Position numbers and translations under genes: made by a program | Notes under the pieces: model-generated | The model's input: the letters and a program-made list of their open reading frames with translations, nothing else | What the model was told of the DNA's origin: nothing | Databases searched by the model: none | Shown: positions 16,056-23,946 of the stretch, piece after piece | How positions within the stretch are numbered: position 1 is the stretch's first letter | How the letters are laid out: every line of letters starts with the position of its first letter | DNA from: Candidatus Limiplasma pullicola | Lineage (GTDB): Bacteria; Bacillota; Clostridia; Christensenellales; Aristaeellaceae | Assembly: GCA_018710985.1 (NCBI GenBank) | Contig: DVIV01000013.1 | Location: 1 to 38,253, forward strand | Reading direction: 5' to 3' | Length of the DNA stretch: 38,253 nucleotides

Positions 16056-17462
16056 TCACCTTTCCGTTCTTTCTCCGCGCAGGGTATTGACCGCGGCGGA
16101 GGTAATGGTCACCGGGATGATTGTGCCGATATCCGCTTCCGTGCCGTCCAGCGTCACGGTGATGCCTCGCGTGCCCTTGCCGGACACCTTGCGCTCGTCC
16201 CGCTTGGACAGGCTCTCGACCAGCACGTTTTCGCGCTTTCCGATCATGGACTGATGCACGCGGGCGGTGGACGCCTCCACCTCGCGGATGAGCTGCTCGA
16301 TGCGGCGGGTGGATTCCGCCTCCGGGATGCGGCCCTCCATGGCCGCGGCCCGCGTGCCCTCGCGCGGGGAATAGATGAAGGTAAACGCCGCGTCGTACCC
16401 CACCTCGCGCACCAGCGAGCAGGTATCCTCAAACTGGCTTTCCGTCTCGCCGGGGAAGCTGACGATCAGGTCGGTCGTAAGCCCGATACCCGGCACGGCC
16501 GCGCGCAGCTTATCCACCTTGCGCAGGTAGTCCTCGCGCGTGTAGCGGCGGTTCATCAGGCGCAGGATGTCGTCGTTGCCGCTTTGCACGGGCAGATGCA
16601 GGTGGTTGCACACATGTTTGCACTGCGCCATGGCGTCGATGAGGTCGTCGCTCAAATCCTTGGGGTGGGAGGTCATGAAGCGGATGCGCTCCACGCCCAG
16701 CGCGTCCAGCCGCCGAAGCAGGCCGGGGAAGGTATCGCCCGTGCCCGCGCCGTAGCTGTTGACATTTTGCCCAAGCAGCATGATTTCCTTCACGCCGCTT
16801 TGCAAAAGGCCCTCCGCCTCGCGCAGGATGTCGTCCGCGCGGCGGGAGCGCTCGCGCCCGCGCACATAGGGCACGATGCAGTAGGAGCAGAAGTTGTCGC
16901 AGCCGTACATGATGGTGATGTAGGCATGCCAGGCGTTGAGCCGCTTGACCGGCAGGCCCTCGGCGATGAGGTTTTCCTCGTCCGTCACGCTGACCACGCG
17001 GGTCTTTTGCGTGAGCAGCGCAAGAAGCAGCGAGGGTAGGCGGTGCAGGTTGTGCGTGCCGAAGGCCAGGTCAATGAAGCGGTACTGGCGCAGGATGCGC
17101 TCGGCCATGCCGGGCTGCTGCACCATGCAGCCGCACACGCCGATGATCAGGCCGGGCTTGTCCTTTTTGAGCTCCTTGAGCCAGGTGACATTGCCCAGGG
17201 CGCGGCGTTCGGCGTTGTCGCGCACGCAGCAGGTGTTGAAGATGACCAGGTCCGCCTCGCGCCGGTCCGCCGCTTCGGCCATGCCCATTTCAGACAGAAT
17301 GCCGGCCAGCTTTTCGGAATCGTGCGCGTTCATCTGGCAGCCGTAGGTGACGATGTGATAGGTGCGGGGCCGCTCGGACAGGTCGCGGACCTGCCTTGCG
17401 GCGCTTTCCTGTTCGAGGCGCTCGGCCTCGGTGACGTAAACGGGGGTGTGTTGCACGGGCAT
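16056..17462 (-). CDS. miaB: tRNA-2-methylthio-N6-dimethylallyladenosine synthase MiaB
   Basis: A 468-aa radical-SAM methylthiotransferase. The N-terminal UPF0004 domain provides Cys42, Cys78 and Cys112 for the auxiliary cluster. The radical-SAM cluster is Cys188-x3-Cys192-x2-Cys195 in YGCDNFCSYCIVPYVRGRE. A TRAM RNA-binding domain ends the protein (about 400-465). It adds the methylthio group to i6A37 made by MiaA. The ATG has AAAGGAA upstream and lies 13 nt after rng. The GQNVNSYG motif and overall length match MiaB rather than MtaB or RimO. Confidence 0.95.
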   Translation of the reverse strand: MPVQHTPVYVTEAERLEQESAARQVRDLSERPRTYHIVTYGCQMNAHDSEKLAGILSEMGMAEAADRREADLVIFNTCCVRDNAERRALGNVTWLKELKKDKPGLIIGVCGCMVQQPGMAERILRQYRFIDLAFGTHNLHRLPSLLLALLTQKTRVVSVTDEENLIAEGLPVKRLNAWHAYITIMYGCDNFCSYCIVPYVRGRERSRRADDILREAEGLLQSGVKEIMLLGQNVNSYGAGTGDTFPGLLRRLDALGVERIRFMTSHPKDLSDDLIDAMAQCKHVCNHLHLPVQSGNDDILRLMNRRYTREDYLRKVDKLRAAVPGIGLTTDLIVSFPGETESQFEDTCSLVREVGYDAAFTFIYSPREGTRAAAMEGRIPEAESTRRIEQLIREVEASTARVHQSMIGKRENVLVESLSKRDERKVSGKGTRGITVTLDGTEADIGTIIPVTITSAAVNTLRGERTER

Positions 17463-17475
17463 TCGGTTCCTTTCG

Positions 17476-18675
17476 TTAGTCCCGGCGCACGCGGCCGGTG
17501 CCGTGGCAGGCGTCGCAGGGCTGGGTCAGCGTATCGCAGAGCGTATCGCGGGTGCGCTTGCGCGTCATTTCCAGCAGGCCCAGGCTGGTAAAGCCGTGAA
17601 TGACGGTCTTCACCCGGTCATCCGCCGCGGCCTCCTCCATGGCGGCGATGACGCGTGCGCGGTCCATGTCGCTGTGCATGTCGATAAAATCAATGAGCAA
17701 GATGCCGCTCAGGTTGCGAAGCCGGATCTGCCGGGCCGCCTCGGCGGCGGCGCGCAGGTTTTCCTCCACGGCCAGCGTTTCCCCGTCCGCGGCGGTGACG
17801 GTGCTGCCGGAGTTGACATCGATGGTGGTGAGCGCCTCGCGTTCGTCGATGATCAGCGAGCCGCCGCCGGGCAGCGGTACGCGGCGGCTAAGCGCCTCGT
17901 CCACCTGCTTTTCCACCCGTGCGGCGGACCAGGCAGCCTCCATTTCCACAGCCGTGAGCGTCTGCCACGTTACCCCCTGGGGCAGCGCTTCGGGCGGCTC
18001 AAGGCGGGAGAGCACCTCGATGGGATGGCGCGCGGCATAGTCCCTCAAAAGCACGCTGAGCATCGGGGGCTCCTCGTGCAGCAGGGCGGGGGCCTTGCAG
18101 TACCTCGCGCGCTCCTCGGTTTCGCGCCAGCTTTCCCACAGGGCCTCAGCCTCGGCCTCCACCTCGGCCACGGGCGCGAAAAGCGCGGCGTGGCGCACGA
18201 TCAGGCCGAAGCGGCCGTCCGCGATGCGCCTGCCCAGCGCCTGCGCGCGGGCGCGGTCCTCCTCGACGGTCATGCGGCGGCTGAGGCCCACAAAGCGGTT
18301 CCTGGGCATGAGCAGCACATACTGCCCCGGCAGGCTGATATCCCGCGTCAGGAAAGCGCCCTTCTCGCCCTTGGGGTCCTTCTTCACCTGTACCAGCACA
18401 TCCTGTCCGGTCATGAGCGAGGCGCTGCCCGAGGTGCGGTGATAGCTTTCAGCCTCGCGCAGGGGCAGAAAGCCGTTCTGGCGAAGGCCCAGCTTGACAA
18501 ACGCGGCCTTCACATCGGGCAGAACGCGCTCCACCCGTCCCAGGAACACCGATCCCACCAGGCTTTGCGCACCCGTATCCTCCTGATAAAACTCCAGAAG
18601 GCGCGTTTCATCCAGCAATGCGATGCGCGCGGAGTCCGGCGTGCCCTGCACCAGCAGGCGCAGCGAACGGCCCAT
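17476..18675 (-). CDS. rng: Ribonuclease E/G family endoribonuclease
   Basis: A 399-aa single-strand-specific endoribonuclease. It has an embedded S1 domain (VGSVFLGRVERVLPDVKAAF), and the catalytic aspartates are probably Asp286 (IDVNSGS) and Asp329 (LLIDFIDM). A C-terminal zinc-link CDAC lies at 387-390. It lacks the long degradosome scaffold of RNase E and so matches RNase G. The ATG at 18675 sits directly after the GGAGGAGG that ends the preceding gene, 2 nt past its stop. In many Clostridia this gene follows the same two radical-SAM-linked genes and leads into rplU; here it leads into miaB instead. Confidence 0.93.
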   Translation of the reverse strand: MGRSLRLLVQGTPDSARIALLDETRLLEFYQEDTGAQSLVGSVFLGRVERVLPDVKAAFVKLGLRQNGFLPLREAESYHRTSGSASLMTGQDVLVQVKKDPKGEKGAFLTRDISLPGQYVLLMPRNRFVGLSRRMTVEEDRARAQALGRRIADGRFGLIVRHAALFAPVAEVEAEAEALWESWRETEERARYCKAPALLHEEPPMLSVLLRDYAARHPIEVLSRLEPPEALPQGVTWQTLTAVEMEAAWSAARVEKQVDEALSRRVPLPGGGSLIIDEREALTTIDVNSGSTVTAADGETLAVEENLRAAAEAARQIRLRNLSGILLIDFIDMHSDMDRARVIAAMEEAAADDRVKTVIHGFTSLGLLEMTRKRTRDTLCDTLTQPCDACHGTGRVRRD

Positions 18676-18677
18676 GC

Positions 18678-19361
18678 TCAAACCTCCTCCATGGGAACCA
18701 GCGTCCCGTCGGGCTTGCGGGCCAGAATGGCCGTGCGGTAGATGATATGCGGAAACTCCCCCGCCTGCGTGAAGGTGCGCAGGCACTCCAGCCACAGGGA
18801 GGGTTTGAGGGAGCCGGCGGCGGTGGCCACCGTCTCCAGAGCGATTTCCCAGCCTTCCCCTGTTTTTTGAAGCGTGCCGCCGGTCACGAAGGGCCGGATA
18901 TCGCAGGGGTTCTCCCCGCTCTTGGTGCGGCGGGCGGCGGTGTAGTGCTCAAGCGCCATAAACGCCTCGAACCCTGCCGCGGCGCGGTCGCTTTCCGCAC
19001 TTTGCGGGAAGCGGATCAGGTAGCGCGATCCCGCCGCCAGCGACATCAGCGCCGGGAACCCGTCCGCCAGCGCGCGGCACTGGCGAATGCGCAGGCAACC
19101 GGGCAAAACGGCGTTCATGCCGTCCTGAAAGGCCTGCTCGCTCACGCCGTCCTCCAGCGGGACTTCCATCAGCTCACGCAAGCCCACCACGCCCACGCTC
19201 AGCGGCGCCGCGAAGCTCAGGCGGATATGCGGGTTAAAGCCGTTGGAATAGCGGATGGGCAGGCCGCTTCGGCGCAGGGCGCGCTGCATGGCGCGCATCA
19301 GGTCCAGGTGGCCGATGTAGCGCAGGGTTTCTCCCTTTTCAAAAACGACCATCATTCGCAT
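18678..19361 (-). CDS. TIGR03936-type radical-SAM-linked protein (DUF2344)
   Basis: A 227-aa protein of the DUF2344 family, always found beside or fused to a TIGR03960 radical-SAM protein. The N-terminal VVFEKGETLRYIGHLDLMRA and the stretch GLPIRYSNGFNPHIRLSFA are the family signature. The biochemical role is not settled; a part in RNA modification with its partner is often suggested from context. Three in-frame ATGs (19361, 19355, 19352) lie at the junction with the upstream gene; 19361 was taken for its distance from GGGGG. The 10-bp overlap with the upstream gene implies translational coupling. Confidence 0.86.
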   Translation of the reverse strand: MRMMVVFEKGETLRYIGHLDLMRAMQRALRRSGLPIRYSNGFNPHIRLSFAAPLSVGVVGLRELMEVPLEDGVSEQAFQDGMNAVLPGCLRIRQCRALADGFPALMSLAAGSRYLIRFPQSAESDRAAAGFEAFMALEHYTAARRTKSGENPCDIRPFVTGGTLQKTGEGWEIALETVATAAGSLKPSLWLECLRTFTQAGEFPHIIYRTAILARKPDGTLVPMEEV

Positions 19362-21196
19362 GCGCGGCACACCCCCTTGAGCTTTTGCAGGCCGCATCCG
19401 TTGCAGCCCTCGCGGCAGTCGCGGGTGGTCTGGGCGCGCATGGCGCGCTCATACTCGCGCTTGAGGAACGCCTTGTCGATGCCCGCGTCGATGTGGTCCC
19501 AGGGGAGCAGCTCATCCAGCCCGCGCTCGCGGTGGGCATAGAAGGCGATGTCCAGCCCGCACTCCTCAAACGCCTGAAGCCACAGGTCATAGCGGAACTG
19601 GTCGGTCCAGCCGTCCAGGCGGCAGCCCAGCTGCCAGGCGCGGTGCAACACGCGCGCCAGCCGCCGGTCGCCCAGGGCGAAGCACGCCTCAATCTGGCTG
19701 ACGCCGCTGTCATGATAGTTGAAATGCGCGGATTTGAGCGGCGCGAAGTGCTCGCGCACCAGGCGCTGCTTGCGGCGCACGGTTTCGGGGTCGTCCTGGC
19801 GGCACCACTGGAAGGGCGTGAAGGGCTTGGGCACGAACACCGACGCGCTGCACGTGATGCGCAGGCCCTTGACGCGCTTTTCCCTGGGTACGCTGTAATA
19901 GGCTCCCGCGGCGGTTTTGGCGAGCTCTGCAATGCCGATGAGATCCTCGTCCGTCTCGGTGGGCAGGCCGGTCATGAAATAGAGCTTGACGGCGTTCCAG
20001 CCGTTGGAGAAGGCGTTGGTCAAAGTGTTGACCAGATCGGCCTCGGTCACGTTTTTGTTGATCACGTCGCGCAGGCGCTGGGTGCCTGCTTCGGGCGCAA
20101 AGGTGAGGCTGCTCTTTTTGACCTTCTGGGTGTGCGTAAGCGTGTCCTGAACGAATTTGTCCACGCGCAGGCTGGGAAGCGACAGCGATACGCGCTGGTC
20201 CTTGAGCGCGTCGGTCAGGCGGCCGGCCAGCTCGGAAATGCGGGAATAATCGCTGGAGGAAAGCGAGGAAAGCGAGATTTCCTCATAGCCCGTGTTCCGG
20301 ACGGATTCCCTGGCCAGCTCTACCAGCTTGTCCACGCTGCGCTCACGCACGGGGCGGTAGAGCATGCCCGCCTGGCAGAAGCGGCACCCGCGCGTGCAGC
20401 CGCGCATGATTTCCAGCATGATGCGGTCAAATACGGGCTGGATATAGGGCACCGGCGGGCACGTGGGCACGTAGGCATTCTCGAAATCGGTCAGGATGCT
20501 GCGAAGCACCCTCGGCGGCGCGCAGGGATCGACCGGCTCCAGGCTTTTGAGGGTGCCGTCGGCGTTGTACTCGTCGTGATAGAGGCCGGGCACGTACACG
20601 CCGCGAAGCGCCGCCAGGCGCCTGAGGCGCTCGGCGCGGGGAACCCCTTCCTTTTTGCAGGCGTTGAGCACGTCGGTAACCTCGACGATGGAGTCCTCGC
20701 CGTCGCCGATCAGAAACGCGTCGATGAACAGGTGCAGGGGTTCGGGGTTGAAGGCGCAGGGGCCGCCCGCCAGCACGATGGGGTCATCCTCCCCGCGCTC
20801 GGACGAGAGCACCGGCACGCCGCCCAGGTCCATCATCTCCAGCACGTTGGTGTAGCTCATCTCGTACTGGAGGGTAAAGCCAATGATATCAAAGCGGGAA
20901 AGCGGCGTATGGCTTTCCAGCGAGCACAGGGGGATATGGTTTTTGCGAAGCTCGGACAGCATGTCCACCCACGGCATGCACACCCGCTCGCACACGGCGT
21001 AGGGCAGGCTGTTGAGGATGCCGTAGAGAATCTTCATGCCCAGATGGCTCATCGCCACCTCATAGGTGTCGGGAAAGCAGAAGGCGAAGGAGATGTCCGC
21101 CTGGGCAATGGGCTTCACCTCGGCGTTCATCTCGCCGCCGGTATACCGGCCGGGCTTCTCCACGCGGCCCAGCAGCGCGTCAAAATCGTAGGTCAT
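19352..21196 (-). CDS. TIGR03960-type B12-binding-like radical SAM protein
   Basis: A 614-aa protein. An N-terminal cobalamin-binding-like Rossmann region (about 30-170) is followed by a radical-SAM core with Cys268-x3-Cys272-x2-Cys275 (GCTRGCRFCQAG). A family-specific tail ends in a second Cys-rich cluster, CREGCNGCG and CRAC, within the last 25 residues. It is the founding gene of the eleven-gene minus-strand operon. GGAGGAG lies just before the ATG, and a strong extended -10 promoter sits about 35 nt upstream. Substrate is unknown. The invariant neighbour (TIGR03936) and RNase G suggest RNA or ribosome maturation. The terminal cysteines could hold another Fe-S cluster. Confidence 0.9.
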   Translation of the reverse strand: MTYDFDALLGRVEKPGRYTGGEMNAEVKPIAQADISFAFCFPDTYEVAMSHLGMKILYGILNSLPYAVCERVCMPWVDMLSELRKNHIPLCSLESHTPLSRFDIIGFTLQYEMSYTNVLEMMDLGGVPVLSSERGEDDPIVLAGGPCAFNPEPLHLFIDAFLIGDGEDSIVEVTDVLNACKKEGVPRAERLRRLAALRGVYVPGLYHDEYNADGTLKSLEPVDPCAPPRVLRSILTDFENAYVPTCPPVPYIQPVFDRIMLEIMRGCTRGCRFCQAGMLYRPVRERSVDKLVELARESVRNTGYEEISLSSLSSSDYSRISELAGRLTDALKDQRVSLSLPSLRVDKFVQDTLTHTQKVKKSSLTFAPEAGTQRLRDVINKNVTEADLVNTLTNAFSNGWNAVKLYFMTGLPTETDEDLIGIAELAKTAAGAYYSVPREKRVKGLRITCSASVFVPKPFTPFQWCRQDDPETVRRKQRLVREHFAPLKSAHFNYHDSGVSQIEACFALGDRRLARVLHRAWQLGCRLDGWTDQFRYDLWLQAFEECGLDIAFYAHRERGLDELLPWDHIDAGIDKAFLKREYERAMRAQTTRDCREGCNGCGLQKLKGVCRACE

Positions 21197-21205
21197 AGCT
21201 CCTCC

Positions 21206-21229
21206 TTACCATGGGCGCATACATGGTAA
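21206..21229. repeat. Inverted repeat over the operon start site
   Basis: Perfect 8-bp arms TTACCATG and CATGGTAA flank an 8-bp spacer. One arm touches the -10 box of the minus-strand operon promoter, and the other adjoins the ribosome site at 21198-21205. It could be an operator, or a hairpin at the 5' end of the mRNA. Confidence 0.6.
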
Positions 21230-21257
21230 TGATATCATGCCGGTTAAGTGGTTGCAA
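21229..21257 (-). promoter_or_regulatory. Promoter of the eleven-gene minus-strand operon
   Basis: On the minus strand TTGCAA (21252-21257) and TATCAT (21229-21234) are 17 bp apart, with TGA before the -10 giving an extended -10 (TGnTATCAT). Transcription would start near 21222, within the inverted repeat. Confidence 0.8.
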
Positions 21258-21338
21258 GCCGGAAGCGGAAAAAAGGTTGTCTGCATCATAAAATCCGGCA
21301 TTTCCGGCGAAACAGGCGGATTTGTTTTGCCGCCGTGC

Positions 21339-21367
21339 TTGACAGCGATATGATTTTTCACTAAATT
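21339..21367 (+). promoter_or_regulatory. Sigma-A-type promoter of the DUF2871 gene
   Basis: A perfect -35 TTGACA (21339-21344) is followed after 17 bp by TAAATT (21362-21367). The resulting leader of about 90 nt is GC-rich, with small stems such as GCGCG/CGCGC near 21425-21438. It does not match a riboswitch class I recognise. Confidence 0.7.
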
Positions 21368-21466
21368 TAAGAGGAACGGTATTGCTCCCGGCAAGTCGGC
21401 GGCGCGTCAGGGAAAAGCGTGCCGCGCGGTCTTCGCGCCGGAAAAAAGTAAAAAGGGGGCTTCCCT

Positions 21467-21871
21467 GTGAAGCGCTACGTAAACGCCTCGATCCTCTATG
21501 CCCTCATCGCCATGGTCTGCGGCGTATTCTATCGAGAATTTACCAAATTCAACGCTTTTACCGGCAAAACCACGCTTGCTGTGGTGCACACGCATTACTT
21601 TCTGCTGGGCATGGTGTTTTTTCTGCTGTTGCTTCTTCTGGAAAAGGCCTTTGCTTTTTCCGGTGAAAAGACGGGCCGCACGCTCGCGCTCTATCACACG
21701 GGCCTCAACATCACCGGAGCCGCTCTCCTTGTCCGCGGCGTGACGCAGGTGCTTTCCCTGCCGCTGTCCGGGGGATATGACGCCGCGCTCTCCGGCATTG
21801 CCGGCATCGGCCATCTGCTGCTGGGAATCAGCATGGTGCTGTTGCTGCTGTCCGTTCGCAGAAAGGTATAA
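21467..21871 (+). CDS. DUF2871 family integral membrane protein
   Basis: A 134-aa protein with four predicted membrane spans. The sequence FYREFTKFNAFTGKTTL followed by VVHTHYFLLGM is the DUF2871 signature as I know it. Conserved histidines at the edge of the second helix could bind a metal or heme, but no function is established. The start is GTG at 21467, with AAAAGGGGG 7 nt upstream. It is a single-gene unit with its own promoter and a downstream terminator, divergent from the large operon. Confidence 0.85.
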   Translation: MKRYVNASILYALIAMVCGVFYREFTKFNAFTGKTTLAVVHTHYFLLGMVFFLLLLLLEKAFAFSGEKTGRTLALYHTGLNITGAALLVRGVTQVLSLPLSGGYDAALSGIAGIGHLLLGISMVLLLLSVRRKV

Positions 21872-21903
21872 AACGGAGCGTCCCGTTTCGGCGGGGCGCC
21901 CGC

Positions 21904-21927
21904 AAAGGCCCGGCACAGCGGCCTTTT
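21904..21927 (+). terminator. Rho-independent terminator after the DUF2871 gene
   Basis: AAAGGCC pairs with GGCCTTT around a 9-nt loop and is followed by TTTT overlap and C-rich sequence. A second stem, GCG-CCCG/CGGG-CGC, lies just before it at about 21880-21900. Confidence 0.65.
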
Positions 21928-22152
21928 CCCCCGTCCGCATCCGGCGCATAAATTTTTTTCATTTTGCGTGAGGATTTTTCCCCCGGTCTGCGATTTTATG
22001 GGTGAAGGGTTTGAGATCTCCCCTCTGCCCCCGCCGGAGGTCGCTCGGGCGGGAACATGCCCCCTCTGTGGGAACCGGGAGGGAATGCAAAATCTCCCGG
22101 CCCACGGCGTTCTCCCAGGAAAGCATGACAAACGCAAAATGGAGGTTCCTGT
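21928..22152 (+). other. Intergenic leader before the chagasin gene
   Basis: About 225 nt without a convincing gene. It is AT-rich around 21950-21975, then GC-rich. A stem of CCGGGAG with CTCCCGG spans about 22076-22100. No clear -35/-10 pair was found, so the promoter of the secreted-protein cluster is unresolved. A ribosome site GGAGG lies at 22141-22145. A structured regulatory leader is possible but unproven. Confidence 0.35.
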
Positions 22153-22578
22153 ATGATGAGGATGTCCCACTGGTTTCCCCGGCTGTGCCTGCTGGCGCTT
22201 GCGCTGACGCTGGTTCTTTCCGGCATTCCCGCTCTTGCGGAGGAAAGCGAGGGCAACGCGCCCGAAAATCCCGCGGTGATCCTTTCGGCTAATCCCACCA
22301 CCGGCTATACCTGGGCCGTGGAAATCGCTGATGAAGCGGTAATCAGCGTAACGGATGAGGGTGTGGCGCCAAACGACGAAGCGCTGACGGGCGCGGGCGG
22401 CTTCCAGCGCTTTGAGCTGATCGGAAAAGCGCAGGGCTACACCACCGTTACCTTTACCTATGCCCGCTCGTGGGAGACGGAAGAAGCGCCTGTCTACAAG
22501 CTGGTGTACGACCTGTCGGTGGATGAGGCGCTGAAGGTCACGGTTGCGGCCACCACGTTCCTGCCGGGCGGGAACTGA
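22153..22578 (+). CDS. Secreted chagasin-family (I42) cysteine protease inhibitor
   Basis: A 141-aa protein with a signal peptide of about 29 residues (ending IPALA) and one chagasin-like Ig fold. The three inhibitory loops are recognisable: NPTTGYTW at 47-54, GAGGFQRFEL from about 80, and ARSWE at about 104-108 in place of the usual RPW. Such inhibitors plug the active site of papain-family proteases, either host enzymes or the producer's own. The ATG is preceded by GGAGG at 7 nt. It opens a run of exported proteins. The RSW variant of the third loop may change potency. Confidence 0.87.
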   Translation: MMRMSHWFPRLCLLALALTLVLSGIPALAEESEGNAPENPAVILSANPTTGYTWAVEIADEAVISVTDEGVAPNDEALTGAGGFQRFELIGKAQGYTTVTFTYARSWETEEAPVYKLVYDLSVDEALKVTVAATTFLPGGN

Positions 22579-22640
22579 CAAATGCGCCGGGCCATGCGGC
22601 CCAATCCCCTGAGTCAAGCAAAAGAAGGAGTGCGGGTACA

Positions 22641-23225
22641 ATGAAAAGAAAATGGCTTTCCCTGATCGCCCTTGTGATGATTGCCGTTTTGTGCACCCCG
22701 GTCATTGCGCTGGGCGGCACGAACATCTTCTATGTGGATACCGCCAATAAAAAGTCGCTCAACATGCGCAGCGACTGCACCATGGGCGACAACATCATCG
22801 CCAATATCCCCTATCGCGCCGAGGTTACGGTGTTTGAATTCCTGGCAGGCGATGCCTGGGCCCGCGTGGAATACAACGGCCGGACGGGCTTTGTGATGTC
22901 GCGCTATCTCAGCGGCACGCGTCCCGCCTCCGGCGGCGGCAGCGGCGGCGGTTCGTCCTCCTCCACGACCATTTCCTACAAAGGCTTTACGCCCACCAAT
23001 TACACGGCAGCGGTGAGGCCCTCCAACCCCTCGGGCTATGTCAACATGCGCTGGGCCCCCTCCAAGTCCACCTCCGTTCACGAGGTTTACTATGCCGGGG
23101 AAACGCTGCAGGTGATCGCCGACAACGGTACCTGGTGCCAGGTGTATGACACCTCGCGCAATATCTGCGGCTTTATGATGAAGCAGTTCCTGACGATTCT
23201 TAGCGTTGGCGGGGAGGAGTCCTGA
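22641..23225 (+). CDS. Secreted protein with two SH3b domains
   Basis: A 194-aa exported protein: signal peptide to about residue 24, SH3b domain 1 at about 28-92, a Gly/Ser linker (GGGSGGGSSSS), and SH3b domain 2 at about 112-188. Domain 1 (SLNMR...IP...W.RVEYNGRTGFVMSRYL) follows the same pattern as the repeats of the giant SpoIID protein in this window. Bacterial SH3b domains usually bind peptidoglycan or wall peptides; no catalytic domain is present. The start ATG has GAAGGAG upstream. The stop overlaps the start of the next gene (TGATG), so the two are translated together. Confidence 0.85.
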   Translation: MKRKWLSLIALVMIAVLCTPVIALGGTNIFYVDTANKKSLNMRSDCTMGDNIIANIPYRAEVTVFEFLAGDAWARVEYNGRTGFVMSRYLSGTRPASGGGSGGGSSSSTTISYKGFTPTNYTAAVRPSNPSGYVNMRWAPSKSTSVHEVYYAGETLQVIADNGTWCQVYDTSRNICGFMMKQFLTILSVGGEES

Positions 23226-23779
23226 TGATGAAAAAGTTGCTTTGTTTGACGCTGGCCGCCCTGATGATCGCCGGCGTAGCCTGTGCCGAGATCGCTACGG
23301 TGGAAACCACCATTCCCCTGACCCAGCCGGACAGCCCGGTCACCATCACCCTGACCTGTGACAGCGCGCTGGAGGTCGAATTTGCGGACGATGTGCCGTC
23401 AGGCATGGTGCGCGCAACCGTCCACAGCGACGAGCATGCCGACGTGGTCATCAGCATCGCGCCCTCGGAGCTGTTTGTGGACCGGTCCATGGCAGACCTG
23501 AGCGAAGAGGAGCTTGAGGAGCTTCGCGCCATCGCCGGCGAGCAGTACGCAAACCCCAGCTTCGCCACCGAAACTTCGCCGGAAGGCAACCTGTACCTGT
23601 TCGTCAGCTCCAACGACGAATCCGATATTGATTCGCTCTTCACCATCTACGAAGGCTACTTCGTGGAGCTGATTCAGTACCATGAGGACTATTCCGAGCA
23701 GACGGACGCGGATGACGACTTCGCCCGCAGCCTGCTGTATGGGATTGAGTTTTCCGTAAACGAAGCCCAGGCGGAATAA
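23225..23779 (+). CDS. Secreted acidic protein of unknown function
   Basis: A 184-aa protein with a clear signal peptide ending in VACAE (about residue 21). The mature part is strongly acidic (LSEEELEELRAI, YHEDYSEQTDADDDF). No family was recognised. The sequence alternates predicted beta strands and helices, suggesting a small folded domain rather than a disordered chain. The start overlaps the stop of the SH3b gene, with GGGGAGGAG upstream, and a strong terminator follows. Co-translation with the SH3b protein suggests joint action at the wall. It could be a lipid-free relative of DUF-type secreted proteins; no function is proposed. Confidence 0.75.
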   Translation: MMKKLLCLTLAALMIAGVACAEIATVETTIPLTQPDSPVTITLTCDSALEVEFADDVPSGMVRATVHSDEHADVVISIAPSELFVDRSMADLSEEELEELRAIAGEQYANPSFATETSPEGNLYLFVSSNDESDIDSLFTIYEGYFVELIQYHEDYSEQTDADDDFARSLLYGIEFSVNEAQAE

Positions 23780-23788
23780 CGCCTGACG

Positions 23789-23832
23789 CGTTTCCGACCG
23801 GTCCGAGCGCCGGCCGGAAACGTTTCTGTTTC
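23789..23832 (+). terminator. Terminator after the secreted-protein cluster
   Basis: CGTTTCCG-A-CCGG pairs with CCGG-C-CGGAAACG with one mismatch, followed by TTTCTGTTTC. It separates the three secreted-protein genes from the surface-protein gene. Confidence 0.75.
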
Positions 23833-23917
23833 GGCAACGGCACGGCCAGATAAAGCGCAGGGAAGGTTTGCTCTTTCCCGGCTGCCAAAACCCACGTATG
23901 GAAGGACCCGCAGGGGA

Positions 23918-23933
23918 CGCGTGCATGCACGCG
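23918..23933 (+). repeat. 16-bp perfect palindrome before the surface-protein gene
   Basis: CGCGTGCATGCACGCG is perfectly self-complementary and ends 13 nt before the ATG at 23947, next to the weak GGTGA ribosome site. It could be a repressor operator, or form an RNA stem that limits translation. Confidence 0.6.
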
Positions 23934-23946
23934 CCGGTGAAAAACG

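Noticed and set aside
13092-17039. A 1315-codon plus-strand frame opposite mutS, ricA and miaB
   Set aside because: It runs across three well-supported genes on the other strand and has the low-complexity His/Arg/Gly composition of an antisense frame caused by third-position GC bias.
19385-21229. A 614-codon plus-strand frame almost mirroring the TIGR03960 gene
   Set aside because: The minus-strand gene has radical-SAM motifs, a ribosome site and a promoter; the mirror frame has none.
21368-21466. Riboswitch in the leader of the DUF2871 gene
   Set aside because: Small GC stems occur, but no known aptamer core could be recognised.
21968-22156. A 62-codon frame with a CPLC motif before the chagasin gene
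   Set aside because: It starts at GTG without a ribosome site, is proline-rich and crosses the GC-rich leader; one CxxC is not enough support.
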